Source: an uncultured Clostridium sp. (GTDB taxonomy: Bacteria > Bacillota > Clostridia > Lachnospirales > Lachnospiraceae). Taken from it: a stretch of 23,415 bases of DNA. The position numbers were made by a program, and so were the translations under genes. The notes below the pieces were generated by a model. The model was not told the origin of the DNA, made no database searches, and was given only the letters and a program-made list of their open reading frames with translations. Numbering within the stretch: the stretch's first letter is position 1; the number at the start of each line of letters is the position of its first letter. The stretch lies in the NCBI RefSeq assembly GCF_900547735.1, contig NZ_URHZ01000082.1, positions 1-23,415 of the forward strand, given 5' to 3'. Shown piece after piece: positions 23,059-23,415 of the stretch.

Positions 23059-23415
23059 ATGAGCGGAAATACAAACCAGAATAAAGAGGAAAAATGGCTG
23101 TACCTGGAATGCTATTCCGGTATCAGCGGGGATATGACGGTAGGGGCTCTTCTGGATCTTGGAGCCAGCAGAAACGTTCTTGAGGATACGCTTGCGAGTT
23201 TGGGAGTGGAGGGATATCATCTGCATTTTGGGAGAAAACTGAAATGCGGTATCGATGCCTATGACTTTGATGTGCATCTGGAGGATGAAGCGGAGCATGG
23301 ACATGGAGAAGAAGGTCATGACCACGGGCATGATCACGGTGATGGGCACAATCATGACTACGAGCACAATCATGACCACGAGCACAATCATGACCACGAG
23401 CACAATCATGACCAC
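23059..23415 (+). CDS. larC: LarC, nickel insertion enzyme of the pincer cofactor (partial, cut by window end)
   Basis: Only the first 119 codons are visible. LarC inserts nickel into the pincer precursor in a CTP-dependent reaction. The N-terminus WLYLECYSGISGDMTVGALLD is a clear LarC signature, and LGVEGYHLHFG continues the family pattern. From about residue 78 the chain is rich in His, Asp, Asn and Glu, with HGHGEEGHDHGHDHG followed by repeats of HNHDHE, a likely nickel-holding segment. The ATG has GGAG upstream. Some lineages make LarC from two frames by programmed frameshift; the join would lie beyond this window. Confidence 0.92.
   Translation, partial: MSGNTNQNKEEKWLYLECYSGISGDMTVGALLDLGASRNVLEDTLASLGVEGYHLHFGRKLKCGIDAYDFDVHLEDEAEHGHGEEGHDHGHDHGDGHNHDYEHNHDHEHNHDHEHNHDH
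23347..23415 (+). repeat. larC: 18-base tandem repeat encoding HNHDHE in larC
   Basis: Units of CACAATCATGACCACGAG begin at 23347, 23365, 23383 and 23401. The first has one base change (Tyr for His) and the fourth is cut by the window end. All units stay in the larC frame, so copy-number change would lengthen or shorten the histidine segment without breaking the gene. Confidence 0.9.

Noticed and set aside
22966..23415. A minus-strand frame with Val/Met/Ile repeats opposite larC
   Set aside because: It is the antisense reading of the histidine repeat and larC; no start signal or domain.

Overview
The window reads as chromosomal DNA of a gut-type anaerobic Clostridia, most likely a Lachnospiraceae relative. 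The base composition looks near 50% GC, Shine-Dalgarno sequences are strong AGGAGG types, promoters are clear SigA type, and the gene families are typical of the group: MutS2, a YhaM-type nuclease, YfcC and NhaC carriers, a ferredoxin-coupled flavoprotein and nickel-pincer cofactor genes. No phage, insertion sequence, CRISPR array, rRNA or tRNA was seen. The species cannot be settled from this sequence alone.

Left part (1-6687, all minus strand). mutS2 is followed after 12 bases by an OmpR-type response regulator, and a further gene may begin at the left edge. Next comes a 623-base non-coding stretch with two identical 29-base hairpin repeats and a 14-base tandem repeat. Beyond it lies a probable two-gene unit, a YfcC-type carrier followed by an M20 amidohydrolase. 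A 16-base tandem repeat between them runs into the carrier's stop codon. A divergent LysR regulator sits across a shared promoter region.

Middle (6931-14091, plus strand). It holds two LysR regulators, a 584-base region with a probable remnant of a HemN-like radical SAM gene, and a KdgT-family permease with its own promoter and an operator-like inverted repeat. A three-gene cluster follows: an AprA/FrdA-like flavoprotein, a two-[4Fe-4S] ferredoxin and an NhaC-family antiporter. This cluster looks like a compact soluble redox module of unknown substrate.

Right part (14342-23415, plus strand). An HtrA/PDZ-like membrane protein that has lost catalytic His and Ser is followed by a YhaM-like OB/HD nuclease. 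Then comes one long unit: a lipoprotein SBP, two permeases and two ATPases of the nickel/peptide ABC class, then larB and the start of larC, cut by the window edge. The unit plausibly imports nickel and builds the nickel-pincer nucleotide cofactor of LarA-family racemases. It starts from a near-consensus promoter with a structured leader of about 280 bases. The leader ends in alternative terminator-type hairpins, and I could not match it to a known riboswitch class. That leader is the strongest candidate here for something undescribed.
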